A stretch of DNA of 64,000 nt, taken from Utricularia gibba (lineage: Eukaryota; Streptophyta; Magnoliopsida; Lamiales; Lentibulariaceae). A program made the position numbers and the translations under genes. The notes under the pieces were generated by a model. The model worked only from the letters and a program-made list of their open reading frames with translations. It was not told the DNA's origin and ran no database searches. This document shows positions 11,413 through 23,400 of the stretch, piece after piece (position 1 is the stretch's first letter; each line of letters starts with the position of its first letter). The DNA is taken from positions 248,001 to 312,000 of the forward strand of contig NEEC01000027.1 in the NCBI GenBank assembly GCA_002189035.1, written 5' to 3'.

Positions 11413-13769
11413 TTAGTAGCACTTGCTAAAGCAGGAGAAGAATCCATGGGGCTTGTCTTCCACCGGTGTTTTCAGTGTGTCCCCAGTATCGTTGTCATCC
11501 CTCTTTGCCATCAATGAGCTGGTGCCTGGAGATTCAGGCGGGAACACGGTGTTCTCACAAGTGAAAGTCGTTGGAGGTACAACAGGCTGAGGGTGAGAAA
11601 CTGTTGACTGATATTGCAGCAGCCTCTGTATTATCTGAGTGAAGTTGGGACGAGCTTGTGGGTCCTCCTTCCAACAAGAAGTCACGATGGAAGCCAAATC
11701 TTCTGGAAGATCATCTGCATTCGGCCTTACGTTCTGCATAAAGTTTTGGTGTAAGTATGGTCAAGAGTAACCCATCCGAAAAAAAGAGATGAGAATTAAA
11801 GCATCCCCTCACTTTGAAGGCTGCAGCATAGGCTGCTTGTAGGTTTGACATCCCCTCGAATGGCAGCTTATTATGTATGAGTTCCCACAGTACAATGGCG
11901 AAACTGTAAGCATCAACCTTGTGATTATAATGCTTCTTTTCTCCTTGTCTGAGAGTTACTGTGCTGTAGAGCTGGAAATGACTAGACATAAGCAAACAGT
12001 GTTTTCAATCCAAGTTCACAGGAAAGAAAAACAGCATGCTGAACGTTGAAACTAAAGCAGTTAAGGTGAACCAACCTCGGGTGCCATCCAGCGATATGTT
12101 CCGGTTTCGGCAGTCATCATCTCCGTCAATGACTCCTCCCTTGCCAAACCAAAATCTGCTAGCTTCACAGTTCTGTGGTCTGCTGTCAAGAGCAAGTTTT
12201 CTGTTGGAGGAAAACATAGTATCATAATCCCATTTTATTCAATGGCCGAAGAGCCATTACATAGCTCAATGGTAATTTGGGTGCATGCTGGTTGCTACAA
12301 AAAAACCAGGCATCTGCTGGTAACGTTTTCGGAAGCAACAGGATGCAACTTCTCTGTCAAACTCTACATGCTGCACACTAACACAGGTTCAAGAAGTGTG
12401 CAACTATTTCCTGTACGCTTTGTATCTCAAGAGACAGAAGAAATATAACATCATACACAAATATGAGATCTGAGTAGGGGTTGACAGGGAAGCACAAGGA
12501 CATGCAAAAATTAAACAATACACTGCATACTTCCACTGTCATGTGCTACAGTACATTAACTGCACAATCACTTTCATTGCATCACATGCTTCAGTACAAT
12601 CTAACTATCAAATGATAAAGGATAGCTAAATACCAGGTTTTAGGTCCCGGTGTATTATTCCATGAGAATGCAAACATTCCATAGCACGAGCAATGTCAAG
12701 AGCGAATCCAATGGCAATGTGCATCTCTAGACATCTTGGGCGAAGATTCAGCAGGTACTTACGCAGGGTCCCTCCTAGTAGAAGCTCTGTCACTATGACC
12801 ATGACAGGCTCCTTGCAAGCTCCAATAAACTGTAGATAGAATGAAATCCCAAAAGAAACTGAGATCATTACATTAGGAAATGAAAACACCCACAAAACCA
12901 AAGAAGAGCAACAGGAAGTTGCAAAATGGATTATGTAGAGCAACATCATCATGCTTTGCATGACTACATGAGTTTCTCGAATACAACGAGGAATCACTAA
13001 AAGGATCATCACCAGAATTCGGGTTCAATATGATCAAGAGAATGTACGCAGGTTGCAATCACACATTTACATAACCTGCGGTGATAATCTCGTTCAAAAT
13101 ATACATGAACTGTGGCCAAACTCGCATTTACACATCTTTTTATCAACAAATGGGAACCTTGACTAGATTCTTGTGTTGCACTCGAGAAAGCATTGCAACT
13201 TCTCTTCCAAATCTTGCCTCCCTCTTGGCTATATCTTCTGGCGCCTCACCTCTTTGAACAATTTTAACAGCCACATTCTGGTTTTTGTATCTGAAAAATG
13301 GTCATTAAAGAACAATTGAATGTCAGGACGAATCAAAGTTATGGACAAGATCTAAACATCTCAGACAAAATCTTTAAGAAACCTTAGCAACCCCAAGTCT
13401 GTAGATGGCAGACATTAAAATTTTGAGGAAATTAGAACAAAAACTGAATGGAGACTAAGTATTCTCGATTCCTTAGTATTTAAGGAAAAAAAAAAAAAGA
13501 CTTCTCCTTTGGATCCAATAAAAGGAAAAATATTTGATCACAGTTTTAAATCTATTGAACGTGTTATATGAGATGGAAATCATTTCAGTCAGAGCAATCA
13601 GGATTCGGATGGAAGAGCAAAATTGGTCAACTTACTTTCCCTCGTACACTTTAGCATGAGCTCCTTCTCCTATCTTTGGCCCTACAAAAAGAAGCTTTGG
13701 ATCGACCATCCATTTGGGATCTAGACTGAACTCTGTTTCTTCTTCAAAAAGATCATTCCTGGATCCCAT
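11413..13769 (-). CDS. Raf-like Ser/Thr-Tyr protein kinase, ATN1-like (group C MAPKKK)
   Basis: Six exons on the minus strand give about 355 residues, the length of Arabidopsis ATN1. The first exon is 13769-13636 and starts [18 protein letters not shown]; the last ends FFSCFSKCY at 11413. Kinase motifs in order: glycine loop [11 protein letters not shown] (about residues 34-44), VAVK lysine (about 53), HRDLKPENL catalytic loop, DFGLA and APE. A basic, Ser/Pro-rich tail of about 55 residues follows the kinase domain, as in the ATN1 and At5g50180/At5g01850 group. These soluble kinases belong to the Raf-like C subgroup; substrates of this one are unknown. All exon joins are GT-AG and in frame. 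Confidence 0.92.
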
Positions 13770-14567
13770 TTCTCTATGCCTCCCTCCCCCTCTCTATACA
13801 AAGATCGGCATCTATTTAGACAGCACAAGAATCAAACTCAACACGGTCTTACCACACATTTCAAGCAAATACCCACAACTCGAAACGAAGTATATATAAC
13901 ATACCTCTGAGCTGATACACACACAGAAAACTCAAACATTCACTTTCCAACACAGGTATCAGTAGTTCTTAAAAACCATCATTCTTCAGAAAAAATGAAA
14001 CAATGCTGCCCATCCGCGACAATGACAAAATGCAGTCGGTGAAGAAACCAAATCTAGAGGGGTTTGTTGACTAGCCTCAAGAAAAAGATCAACCACGAGA
14101 AAAAACAAGCGCGAGATTCAACTTTTTGTCTTCCCACCGCCTCTTCTTTCCTTCCCTTCCCTTTTCCCGTTCACACGCAGATGGGGTCTTCTCTCCTCCC
14201 TCGGCCTCGGGTGTCTTAAAAAGTTCTACTCAAATTGAAAATATTATTATGAGCAACAACGTCGTGGCGGGGAGACAGCGGAGGGTGAAATGGGAAATCT
14301 ACACTAAAACTGCTTTGAATCTTGTCTCTAACACTTTATTTATTTACGCTCATGTATCATCATAATTCAACCCGTTAATTCCACTCATAAAAAAATTATA
14401 AAAAATCCACGTGGATTTACGACAACATTCGATTAAACATTTTAATTACAAAAATTTCTCGTAAATATCTAAAAAATCTCCATGGATTGGTATAAATACC
14501 CGATGGTGAGCTTATCCAAAAAAGAAACTGCTTAAGCTGAGGCTGCATTTGCGTACATATCTGTGGG
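13770..14567. other. Divergent intergenic region, kinase / YrdC
   Basis: About 800 bp between two divergent start codons. It contains a CT-rich stretch near 14130-14210 and then an AT-rich part. No gene recognised. Confidence 0.6.
14491..14498 (+). promoter_or_regulatory. TATA box of the YrdC-domain gene
   Basis: TATAAATA lies 77 bp upstream of the ATG at 14568. Confidence 0.6.
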
Positions 14568-16535
14568 ATGGCGGTGGAGATGAAGATTTGCAGCGGCTCC
14601 CTTTCGCCGCTGTGTGCACGGCGGTCGATGAATCCGCGCCCTTGCTCTCTGGCTTTTCAGTCTTGCTCAGGAAGTTCTCATCGATTCGTTGCGCTCGCTG
14701 TAGTTAAGAGGAGCCCAAAACGGCTCAAGTACTCTGCTCCTCGTTTTACCAAGGTTTTAGATTGCCTTCCTTAACTATCATTCGTTTCTCTGATCGTTTG
14801 ATTGTGGACCTAAACTTTTCCCGCGGCAGGAAGGCGAGTTACTGTATGTTGAAGTGGATCCCATGGGATTCGACGCTTGGAAGTTGGATCCGGTGGTTGA
14901 GCTCTTGAAAAAAGGAGCGGTTGGAGTAATTCCGACTGACACGGTGTATGCCTCTGCATTCTCTTTTCTCTTGAACGTTGACGGGTTTATTTCTTGTGAT
15001 CATCGCCGGCGACGTCATTGAATACTCGCTGTTGGATTTTTGGTTGCTTTTGACGGAATTTAGAGCTCGATTATTTTATTCCTTGATTTAGGTATGCAAT
15101 GGTTTGTGATCTTAGGAACTACTCCGCCATTGATCGTCTTTGTAGGTGCGCAATCTTCTGTGGAGTATTTATGCTTTTTTCTTTCTGGTTTTATTTTGTT
15201 GAGGATGCTGCTTATTTTTTCCTATGGATGAACGTTGTATGTATGATTTTTTTTGCAGAATTAAAGATATCGAACCGTCTAAGGTACCTTTTCGCTCTTC
15301 GGAAATGCTACTTGCTTCATCCATAATTCACTGGCCTTCTTCATCTGTATGCACTATGTAATTCTTTCCTCCTGTTTTCAGCCGCTGAGTATACTATGCC
15401 ACTCCTTCAAGGACATTGACACATATACCACAGGGTTTCCTCGTGGGAATGATCATGGACTCACTAACATCTTTAGAGTTGTAAAACATTGCCTTCCTGG
15501 CCCGGTAATTTTTCTATGTTTATATCCTGAGAATCATATTATAACATTGAAAGCTATTCATCTCTTGTTGGCATATTTTTTGCACTTGCTCTCTTTCGAA
15601 TTCAATATTTGCCACTATTTAGAGGGTTGATATTGTGAAGTTGGTGTGTCAGTATACTTTTATTCTTTCTGCAAGCAAAGCGCTACCAAAGCGGTGTATA
15701 AGGTTTGGTACTACGACATCAAAGTTTGCATCTAGAAAGGATGTAGGAATTCGCATGCCAGATGATGTCGTATGTCAGAAACTGCTGGAAAAGATGGAAG
15801 CACCTCTAATATCAACAAGGTACACCACCCTTCCGAGGTTTACAGGTTCTACAGCCCTTTGTACTAAATATTATAAGAGATGAATGAAGTATATTCTTAC
15901 TGTCTTTGTTTGCATTCAGTGTCAAGTCACCCACAGAAAATGGATGGATATTGGATCCCGTCATAATAGCTGATGTATGGGGAAAGGAGGTAGCAATTCT
16001 TTTCAGTACTAAGCAAGCTGCTCTTTGCAGTTTGCATCCCTCTTTCCCGCAGTTCGTTCTGATTCTTGAGTTCTCCATTTTTATAGCATGCTCATGTGTA
16101 TACGCTTTAGGGAAGTGCTGGAAAATGTCTTCATAGCATGTGCCAGACGACGCTTATGTTTTTGTTAATAAGCACCTGTCTTTCCTGTCATGTTCTTTTT
16201 GTCTCATTTTTTTTTTTTTGGCTATGAAAAATCAGGGCCTTGATTTTGTTGTGGCCGCTGGAAAAAGAGTAGCAGATCCATCAACAGTCGTCGATATGAC
16301 TGGAGATTTGCCTCGCATTGTGCGGCTGGGAAAGGTAGACAGACACAAAGTACTAATTCACTACTCAAGGGAAGAATACCATCACGATTTTCCTCATAAT
16401 AGCTCATCGCATGTGCAAAATCCTGTTCCTCCCTTGAGCTCATCCGAGTGCATTTCCAGCATTTTATTTTGGTTTCATGCTCAGGGACCAAAGCAGCCAT
16501 GGATGATTGTAGAAGGCGAAGCAGGAGCAGCATAG
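14568..16535 (+). CDS. YrdC-domain protein (threonylcarbamoyl-AMP synthase type), organelle-targeted
   Basis: About nine exons give about 296 residues. Exon 1 (14568-14753) encodes a Ser/Arg-rich leader without acidic residues after position 5, which looks like a plastid or mitochondrial transit peptide. The YrdC/YciO fold follows: LKKGAVGVIPTDTVYAMVCDL, then R.K....SKPLSI, then HCLPGPYTFIL, VGIRMPDD and APLISTSVK. The C-terminal part (from ENGWILDP) fits the YciO-like plant group rather than bacterial TsaC. TsaC/Sua5 proteins make threonylcarbamoyl-AMP for the t6A37 modification of tRNAs; for this plant YciO-like group that activity is inferred. All joins are GT-AG and in frame, for example 14945/15092 splitting the Val codon of TDTVYA. 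Confidence 0.88.
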
Positions 16536-17358
16536 CAAACTGATCGCCTGTCTTCTCTCTGCTGCTAACTTTTGTACATAGAAAGGACAGCAGCAGCAGA
16601 GCGAGATGATCACCTGTCAGCCTGATGCTTCGGTAGATATGTGCGTTCGGCTAATTTTAGAACTAAAGGGAACTACACTATTCAGCATGCATGCGGTAGA
16701 GATGGGCCTAGTCACACCACAGGTAGTCCATGGCATACATACATTGCAAGAATCCGATGGAAAGAAAAGGTTTGCTCTTATGCTCCACATTGCATGGAGG
16801 TGCTGTTTGGCAAGTTAATTTAATTAAAAGTATATTTCAATTATACGTGCTTAAAATCATGTGATTAAAATTGAAAGTGTGTTTCATATATAAATTTTAG
16901 AAATGCATGCTGAAAAATGTATCATGTTTAGTAGATGTTTTTAAAGTAGATAAAAAATAAAATCTCATTTTACCTAATAAAATTGAAGTAGGATAAACAA
17001 TTTTCAAGAGATTATTTAAATATTTTATACATGATATATGTTGGAAAATATATTTATGAAATAAACTAATTTGCTAAATGCAACAAAAAACTTTTGCTCT
17101 TCAAAGCAAGAATTTTCAATGTCAAAAATCAATTATTAAAGAAGTTTCGAGGGCGGGTCCACAGCCCTCATATTTGAATAACTCTCTTCTAGCAAAAATA
17201 CCACAAGGCTTCAAGTTAAGTTTAAATGGGAAATCTAGTGATTTTTTATAGGGCTAAAGGGTGGATGAAAGCAAACCAGACGCGACCATTCCACATCTTT
17301 ATTGCCCCCGTAGGATGAAAGGGCTAGAGGCTTGGGTTCATCGAAGAAATTGGAGCCC
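16536..17358. other. Intergenic, convergent 3' ends
   Basis: Between the YrdC stop (+) and the phosphate-carrier stop (-). 16820-17100 is very AT-rich with many TTTAA/ATTAAA polyadenylation-like signals. No gene or transposon ends recognised. Confidence 0.6.
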
Positions 17359-19230
17359 TTATGCTTTCGCGAGTTCTGCGCCCGCTGAGGCAGAAGCAGG
17401 GGCCGGGGTAACGCCACCAGTTGTGGGTCTGGAAACAAAAATCGGCAGTTAGTACTGGAAGAAGGTAGCGGTGATGGAAGAGGGATGGCAACTTACAGCC
17501 CCACAAAAACTTTGAATGCGTCATAGATACCCCACTGAGCACCAGTGAGGGTTCCGATCATGACGATGCGAAGAGGAAGACCGCGAGTGAATAAGCCCCA
17601 CAGGCCGAGTTTCTTAACAGCCTGTGTAGATGAACAAAAACAAAAAGGCAAAGGCAGAAGATGTAAGGGCAAGCTCACACGCAATCGCACTGGTCAATCA
17701 AACATGGCTGAAGGTAAAAACACTCACATCACCAACAGAAGCATCCTTGGCATTGTTGAGGAAAGACACGAGGTTATCAGCTGGGTGTGATACAATAGCA
17801 CAGAAAACACCAGCTATGTAGCCGCCAGCGAAACTGATACCGAGCTGCGTGGGCTTGCTGCATTCATTTTTAGGTATAGGCACGGCGTGCTTGTAGATGA
17901 GCTCCACAATGGTCTCGAACGAGGCAAATTTCATCATTGTATCTGCCACGAGAAATCAGCATATATAATGCATAATAATATAATAATAAATACACCAAGT
18001 AAATGACTAACTTACATGGGATTTGACGTCCCCAGAGAGGAACCAAACCCTTGTACAGCCTGCGCACCACATGAAATGTTGTGAACATCTAATGGATAGC
18101 ATGGGCATGGGGTGAACGAGGCAGAGAACGCATACCCAAGAGCTCCTTCAGACTTCACGAACTTGGGGAATCCATCAGATAATCCTCGGGCAAAGCCAGG
18201 TTGGGTCTGAACTCGGACCTTAACTGCCTCAAAGGGGCAAAGAGCAATATCTGCAATCACCTCAGCAGATGCGGAACCAGCAAGATAGATGAGGGTCTTG
18301 TACTTGGAAAAATTTTCAGGCCCAGCAAGGTCTCCGTAGTATTTCTTGAAGAATTCATAGAATCCAAACTTGCAGGCACCCTGGGCGCTGTATCCAAGCA
18401 GGGTCGGAACCCATCCTCTAAAAAAACCTTTGAATCCCTGCTCCTTGAGTAACACGCCAAAGCCAGAAGATATGCTCTTGTACTTTGCAGGATCAATCTG
18501 ATAAGGAAGAAAAGACACACGCATTTCACTATAGTGATAAACAACACCTTTCATGTCCGGGCATCTTATGCCGTTCGCTCATCTTAAAACCTAAAAATCT
18601 TGAAGTATTTCATTCAGGAAAAATTTATATGGATAATCATAAATCTACGTGACGCACAATCTGACTGGAAGAATGCAGAAATCACAGAGAATAAACAATG
18701 ACACACAATACACTAGAAACACACACACCGACGGTCGCAGCAAAAACCACATAAAACAGGAACAAAATTAACAAATCCGCCACTAATCCTTTCACACCGG
18801 CAGAAAATGAAAATCAAGGATTCATCAATCGGCAGAAAAATGAACGCAATAAACGAACAAATGACAGTATCCTAATTGAATAACGGCGTTCGCATTAAAC
18901 AGAATATAAGAGGGAAAAGTCGTAGATCTGGACCTGCATGTTGCACTTGACGAGATCCAGAGGAGTAACTGCCATATGAGTAAGACCGCAACTCAGAATT
19001 CCTCCAAAAGTACACGCCGCGTAAAACTCAGGAGAATACATCTCAATCTTCCCGCTCTCGGCGGGAGCCGGAATCATGAATTTTTGCCTAATTTCAGAAA
19101 CCGGTGACGCCTCCGTGAAGCTATGAGCGACGTTCCTATTCGCTTGATCCAGATTCCGAGGCCTGGAAACGAATGAAGTGGAGTAAAGGAAGCTAGGAAT
19201 CAGAGATTGGCGATCGGAAGGGAAAGCCAT
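17359..19230 (-). CDS. Mitochondrial phosphate carrier (PHT3/MPT3 type)
   Basis: Six exons give about 369 residues, close to Arabidopsis MPT3 (375). The start at 19230 ([17 protein letters not shown]) is the first in-frame ATG; the open frame upstream lacks one. Residues 1-60 form a Ser/Arg-rich presequence. Three mitochondrial-carrier repeats follow, each with its signature: [30 protein letters not shown] and [14 protein letters not shown]. Phosphate-carrier-specific features include [18 protein letters not shown] and [22 protein letters not shown]. It imports phosphate with protons across the inner membrane for ATP synthesis. The last exon adds a Pro/Ala-rich tail ending AGAELAKA. Confidence 0.95.
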
Positions 19231-19787
19231 GACCGGAAGATTTTCGGAATCGGTCACGACGTCAGTATCCGAAACGATTGAAGCAGACGGCGCCCCGGCG
19301 AGAGGCGGCTACCGTAAGTCAGAATCTCTCTACTTGACAAACGCGACCAATGGAATGGGAAGAGAGTGAAAGGGGCACCCTGCGTTTTTTATAGGTGAAC
19401 AGTAAACGAGGAAGCTGCTAATTAATGGGTGGTTTATGACAAAATGATTGATATTATAAATATTAATTAATTCGCCAAAATGCGACGGTCGTGCATCTAG
19501 GTTTTGAACCGGGTGGCAAAAAAGTAATTACACACATCACAAATTCAATGGCGGCAGCCCCCCGGCATATTCCTTCACGCTTATGGAGAAAAGTAAATTA
19601 AATCCATCGTATTAAAAAAATTTAAAAATAAATATATGTATTTACACGGCGCGTGGATACATTACCGAAGGTTCCTGTCCGTACGATTCCTCCTGCTTTC
19701 CCTCCGGAAACCAACTTTCCCAACGACCGTTTCAGTTTATTTTCTTAGAATGAGATTTGGATCACTTTCCCTCATTCCACAACTTCC
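19231..19787. other. Divergent promoter, phosphate carrier / EXO70
   Basis: 557 bp between divergent start codons. The carrier side has a TATA element at about 19385-19394 (minus strand CTATAAAAAA), about 155 bp upstream of its ATG. No gene inside. Confidence 0.6.
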
Positions 19788-21779
19788 ATGGATTCCGATA
19801 AGGACGACGGCAGACCTACCGACGACAACCCCAACAACTTGGGCGCTCCGTCGGAGCAACGGCAGCAGCAGGACGTCGCTAGGGAACCGGAGGAAAAGGA
19901 GGGCGAGATCAAGGAAGATGAGGCGGAACAGGCGGTTGGAGGAGAAGCACCGCCTCTGCCGCCGCCCCTTGATCTCGAGAAAATCTCTCAAGAGTTCGAT
20001 GGATACGTGGCGACGATGACCAACTCGAAGGGCGATGAATCGGGGCCGCCGGATGTGCCGATTGCTGTCGAGCAATACGCCGTTCTTATTGAAGCCAAGA
20101 TCGGAGAGTATGATGCCGGCGAGAGTCACGTCAAATGGATCGATCTCAAGGGCGAGGATTCGTCGTCTTTTATTCAGGCGATCACGCGGCTTTCTTCTCT
20201 CGCAAATCTGCTGTCGAATTTCTCCTCTGAGTTCAAGTTCGCGTACACATTGAACCGGGTGGGAGCGGTTCTCGATCGGGCGATGACATATGCGGAGGAG
20301 GAGTTCAGAGCTCTTTGTGAAGATTTCAAGATCCCTGATCTGGATTCTGGCAACGAAACCGAAACCAATCAACAGTCACCTGAATCTGAACAGAACCCGC
20401 CGCCCGCAGAGTTGGAAGCGTCAGGCGAAGAGGTGAACGCCTTTCCAGGGTACTCAGACCAGATCCTATCGGAACTTATTCGATTATCAGCGGCGATGAT
20501 GACCGCAGGGTACGAAACTGATTGCACTGAGGCATATTTCATCGCGCGAAGAAATGCCCTGGAGCAGAGCCTGAAGAACATTGGATACGAGAAATGCAGC
20601 ATCGACGAAGTGCAGAAAATGCAGTGGGAATCCCTGGAGAGAGAGATCATCACCTGGATCAGAACTTTCAAGGCATTTGCCACCGTGCATTTCCCCATGG
20701 AGATGAAACTCGCCGGAAACGTGTTCTCCGGGCATCCATCTACGGCGGAGACCCTGTTTTACTCCTTGGCCAGCGGCATCATGATGCAGCTTCTTAATTT
20801 CTCCGAAGCCGTTGCAATGACGAAACGGGCGGCAGAAAAGCTGTTCAAGTTTCTGGATATCTACGAAGCTCTGAGAGATCTTCTTCTGACGACGGAAAGT
20901 TTATTCCCAGAAGAACGGAGAAACGAGCTTAAAACAGAGGCATCCATAATCAAAACCCGCATCGGGGAAGCCATGATACTCATCTTCCTGGAGCTTGAGA
21001 ACTCAATCAAGGCTGATTCGGGAAAAACTGCGGTGCCCGGAGGCGCAATCCACCCCTTAACACGCTACACGATGAATTACTTGAAATACACCTGCGAATA
21101 CAGAGCAACTCTGGACCAAGTCTTCAAGGAGCATCAGAAGATTGAAATGCCGGAGTCAGCATCTGGGTCCGAAGGGAATTCGTCTCCTCAGAGTCCATTC
21201 CACGATCAAATGATGAATGCCATGGACCTGCTAGACGCGAATCTGGAAGCAAAGTCAAAACTCTACAAAGACCCATCACTGAGCTCCATCTTCATGATGA
21301 ACAACGGGCGCTATATTCTACAGAAAGCAAGAGGGTCAAGCGAAATCAGCAGCCTGATGGGAGATTCGTGGATCAGGAAAAGATCCTCAGATCTGAGACA
21401 GTACCACAAGGGGTACCAGAGAGAAACATGGGGGAAATTGCTGAATTGCTTGAATCCCGAGGGGCTTACCTCGCACGGGAAAGTGGTGAAGCCAGTACTG
21501 AAGGAGAGATTCAAGAGCTTTAACACTATGTTCGATGAGATACACAAAGCGCAGAGTAGTTGGGTTGTGAACGACGAACAGCTTCAATCAGAGCTTAGGG
21601 TTTCGATTTCGAACATGGTGATTCCGGCGTACAGGTCCTTCTTGGGAAGGTACAGCCAGACTTTTACTCCAGGGAGACAGAGTGAGAAGTACGTGAAGTA
21701 CCAACCGGATGATATAGAAACATGTATCGATGAGCTCTTCGACGGCGGCGCGGCGGCGCAGGGGAAGAAGAAACCGTGA
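19788..21779 (+). CDS. EXO70 exocyst subunit, EXO70C-like, single exon
   Basis: An uninterrupted 663-codon reading frame. Residues 1-60 are acidic and Pro/Gln-rich (low complexity). Residues 60-190 carry the N-terminal helical bundle (VEQYAVLIEAKIGEYD, VKWIDLKGEDSSSFIQAITRLSSL, LDRAMTYAEEEFRALCEDF). The Pfam Exo70 domain spans about 270-650, with LFKFLDIYEALRDLL, MNYLKYTCEYRATLDQVF, SIFMMNNGRYILQK and AYRSFLGRY. EXO70 tethers secretory vesicles to PI(4,5)P2 membrane as part of the exocyst. The acidic N-terminus, the VKW motif and the lack of introns suit the EXO70C clade, which in Arabidopsis acts in tip growth; the clade call is from memory of the family and moderate. Confidence 0.93.
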   Translation: MDSDKDDGRPTDDNPNNLGAPSEQRQQQDVAREPEEKEGEIKEDEAEQAVGGEAPPLPPPLDLEKISQEFDGYVATMTNSKGDESGPPDVPIAVEQYAVLIEAKIGEYDAGESHVKWIDLKGEDSSSFIQAITRLSSLANLLSNFSSEFKFAYTLNRVGAVLDRAMTYAEEEFRALCEDFKIPDLDSGNETETNQQSPESEQNPPPAELEASGEEVNAFPGYSDQILSELIRLSAAMMTAGYETDCTEAYFIARRNALEQSLKNIGYEKCSIDEVQKMQWESLEREIITWIRTFKAFATVHFPMEMKLAGNVFSGHPSTAETLFYSLASGIMMQLLNFSEAVAMTKRAAEKLFKFLDIYEALRDLLLTTESLFPEERRNELKTEASIIKTRIGEAMILIFLELENSIKADSGKTAVPGGAIHPLTRYTMNYLKYTCEYRATLDQVFKEHQKIEMPESASGSEGNSSPQSPFHDQMMNAMDLLDANLEAKSKLYKDPSLSSIFMMNNGRYILQKARGSSEISSLMGDSWIRKRSSDLRQYHKGYQRETWGKLLNCLNPEGLTSHGKVVKPVLKERFKSFNTMFDEIHKAQSSWVVNDEQLQSELRVSISNMVIPAYRSFLGRYSQTFTPGRQSEKYVKYQPDDIETCIDELFDGGAAAQGKKKP

Positions 21780-23400
21780 AAGGAAAGAACATCACGGATC
21801 GTACGCGCGCGCTCCTTTGCTTGTTTTTCCCCATTTTTTGAATTATCATTTCTTTTATTAGATATTGGTTTCTACTTTCCATATTTGAATTAAAAATAAT
21901 ACTATAAAAATGCTAAAAAAGAAAATGATAGTTACAAAGTGGTTCATGATATATTATGTTGTTTTGAAAAAAAAACCCATTTAAAAAAGAAGTATAAATA
22001 GTACATAATTACGAGTAACCAACATTTCCACATCATCATTACATCTTGTTGAAATACGCGGAGGCATTATATTAATTCTGGTAATAGCTGTTCTCCCAGG
22101 TTCCAGATTACTCATACTTGAATGACTGGATCAACCGAAACAGATGTTGTCTGACTGCCAAAGTGTCTTGTGATATTTGCCTGTTGGATAAGCTCATGGT
22201 TCGTGAATATTTACAAAAAATGCAATGTTTTCTGGCCCCCTGAAAAGACAATTTTCACGTACAACCCAGGGAAAGGTAAGAAAAAAATACAGTTTTCATT
22301 ATTCTCACTTGCAAACTCATGTAACGATATATGCATAAATCCGAAGATCCAGTGGACTGCTGTGTGATGAAGAGCTTCAAAATAGAATCAGTGTCCTCCC
22401 CAATTCTCTGAGGTCGAACGAGGACAGGCATTGGAGTTAAAGGCAACTGATTGTCTACCTGAATTCCTCCCATTCTAATGTTTAGTCTACAAAAGAAGAT
22501 CCAGAATTATATACCACAAAATATTTTCACTCCTCCGGGTTCACTACATAGTTTCTGCACAAAACAATGATCGGACTCGCAAAAGCATCATCGATGAACA
22601 CACCGAAAACCTCCATCGACACAGAGATCCGTTAGTTTGACCGAGTTGGTCGAAAGAATTAGCAAGTTCAAAAATAAAAGAAATATAAAATAACACAGAA
22701 TTATGGAAAATGTGTGCTAGCGAGAGCGTGGCGAGGCAACCGGAGAGGTGAGTGTGGTCCCCACAACGGCTCCTTACGTAGAATAGAAAGGACAGTACAG
22801 GCTCGGCTTTTAACGGCCGGATATGTCATTGCGCCAACAAGGCGCGTACTGGGTTTCGATATACAGTCCAATATGTTTGGGCCTCAAAATAAGATGGGCC
22901 TAGGCCTTCATAACGAAAATATTTATAAGACCCAAAAAAAAGAAAATAATAATAATAATTCATCAGGTTAAAAAGAGAATGTCCAAATTTTTCATGCAAT
23001 CCACAAGAAGGCTGAAACCGGATATGTTAAATAAAAATGTTAGAAAATAAATATGGTACATATGTAAGCATTTTATTATTGTGGCGGAATTTTGTATATT
23101 TGGAAATAAATTTAAGAAAAAAATACCTAATTTTAATTTGAAAAAAAAAACATCTATCACAAAATTACCAATTACCTCAACTTATGAATAAAAGTAAATT
23201 AGAACTGCAAGAGTACAAAGCGATTAAAAGGTGAAACGATGACGAGTACGGAGTTTGACAAGTCGGCGGAGGGAAATATATCTGCCTGGTTTTTACCGGT
23301 GCCTTGCAACATTATATTCTTCCGTTGGGGAAGTTTCTTGGTTGCGAATCTTCACCCAACAGTTGGATTGTGCTCCCGCTAGGGTTCTTGGATCATAGAA
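21780..23400. other. Large intergenic stretch, EXO70 / UPL7
   Basis: 1.6 kb without a recognisable gene. It includes the EXO70 3' UTR, an (AAT)n run at 22945-22959 and the UPL7 promoter. The longest ORFs (65-85 codons) look random. One consensus C box (GTGATGA, 22364-22370) is discussed under rejected items. Confidence 0.55.
22945..22959 (+). repeat. (AAT)n microsatellite
   Basis: Five AAT units following an A-rich tract. Confidence 0.8.

Noticed and set aside
19737-20372. Long minus-strand ORF opposite EXO70 (211 codons)
   Set aside because: Shadow of the GC-rich, Arg/Glu-rich EXO70 coding strand; its composition is Arg-rich nonsense.
22364-22462. Exact C box (GTGATGA) followed by CTGA sites in the EXO70-UPL7 spacer
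   Set aside because: No terminal stem and no guide complementary to rRNA that I recognise, so a chance match is likely.
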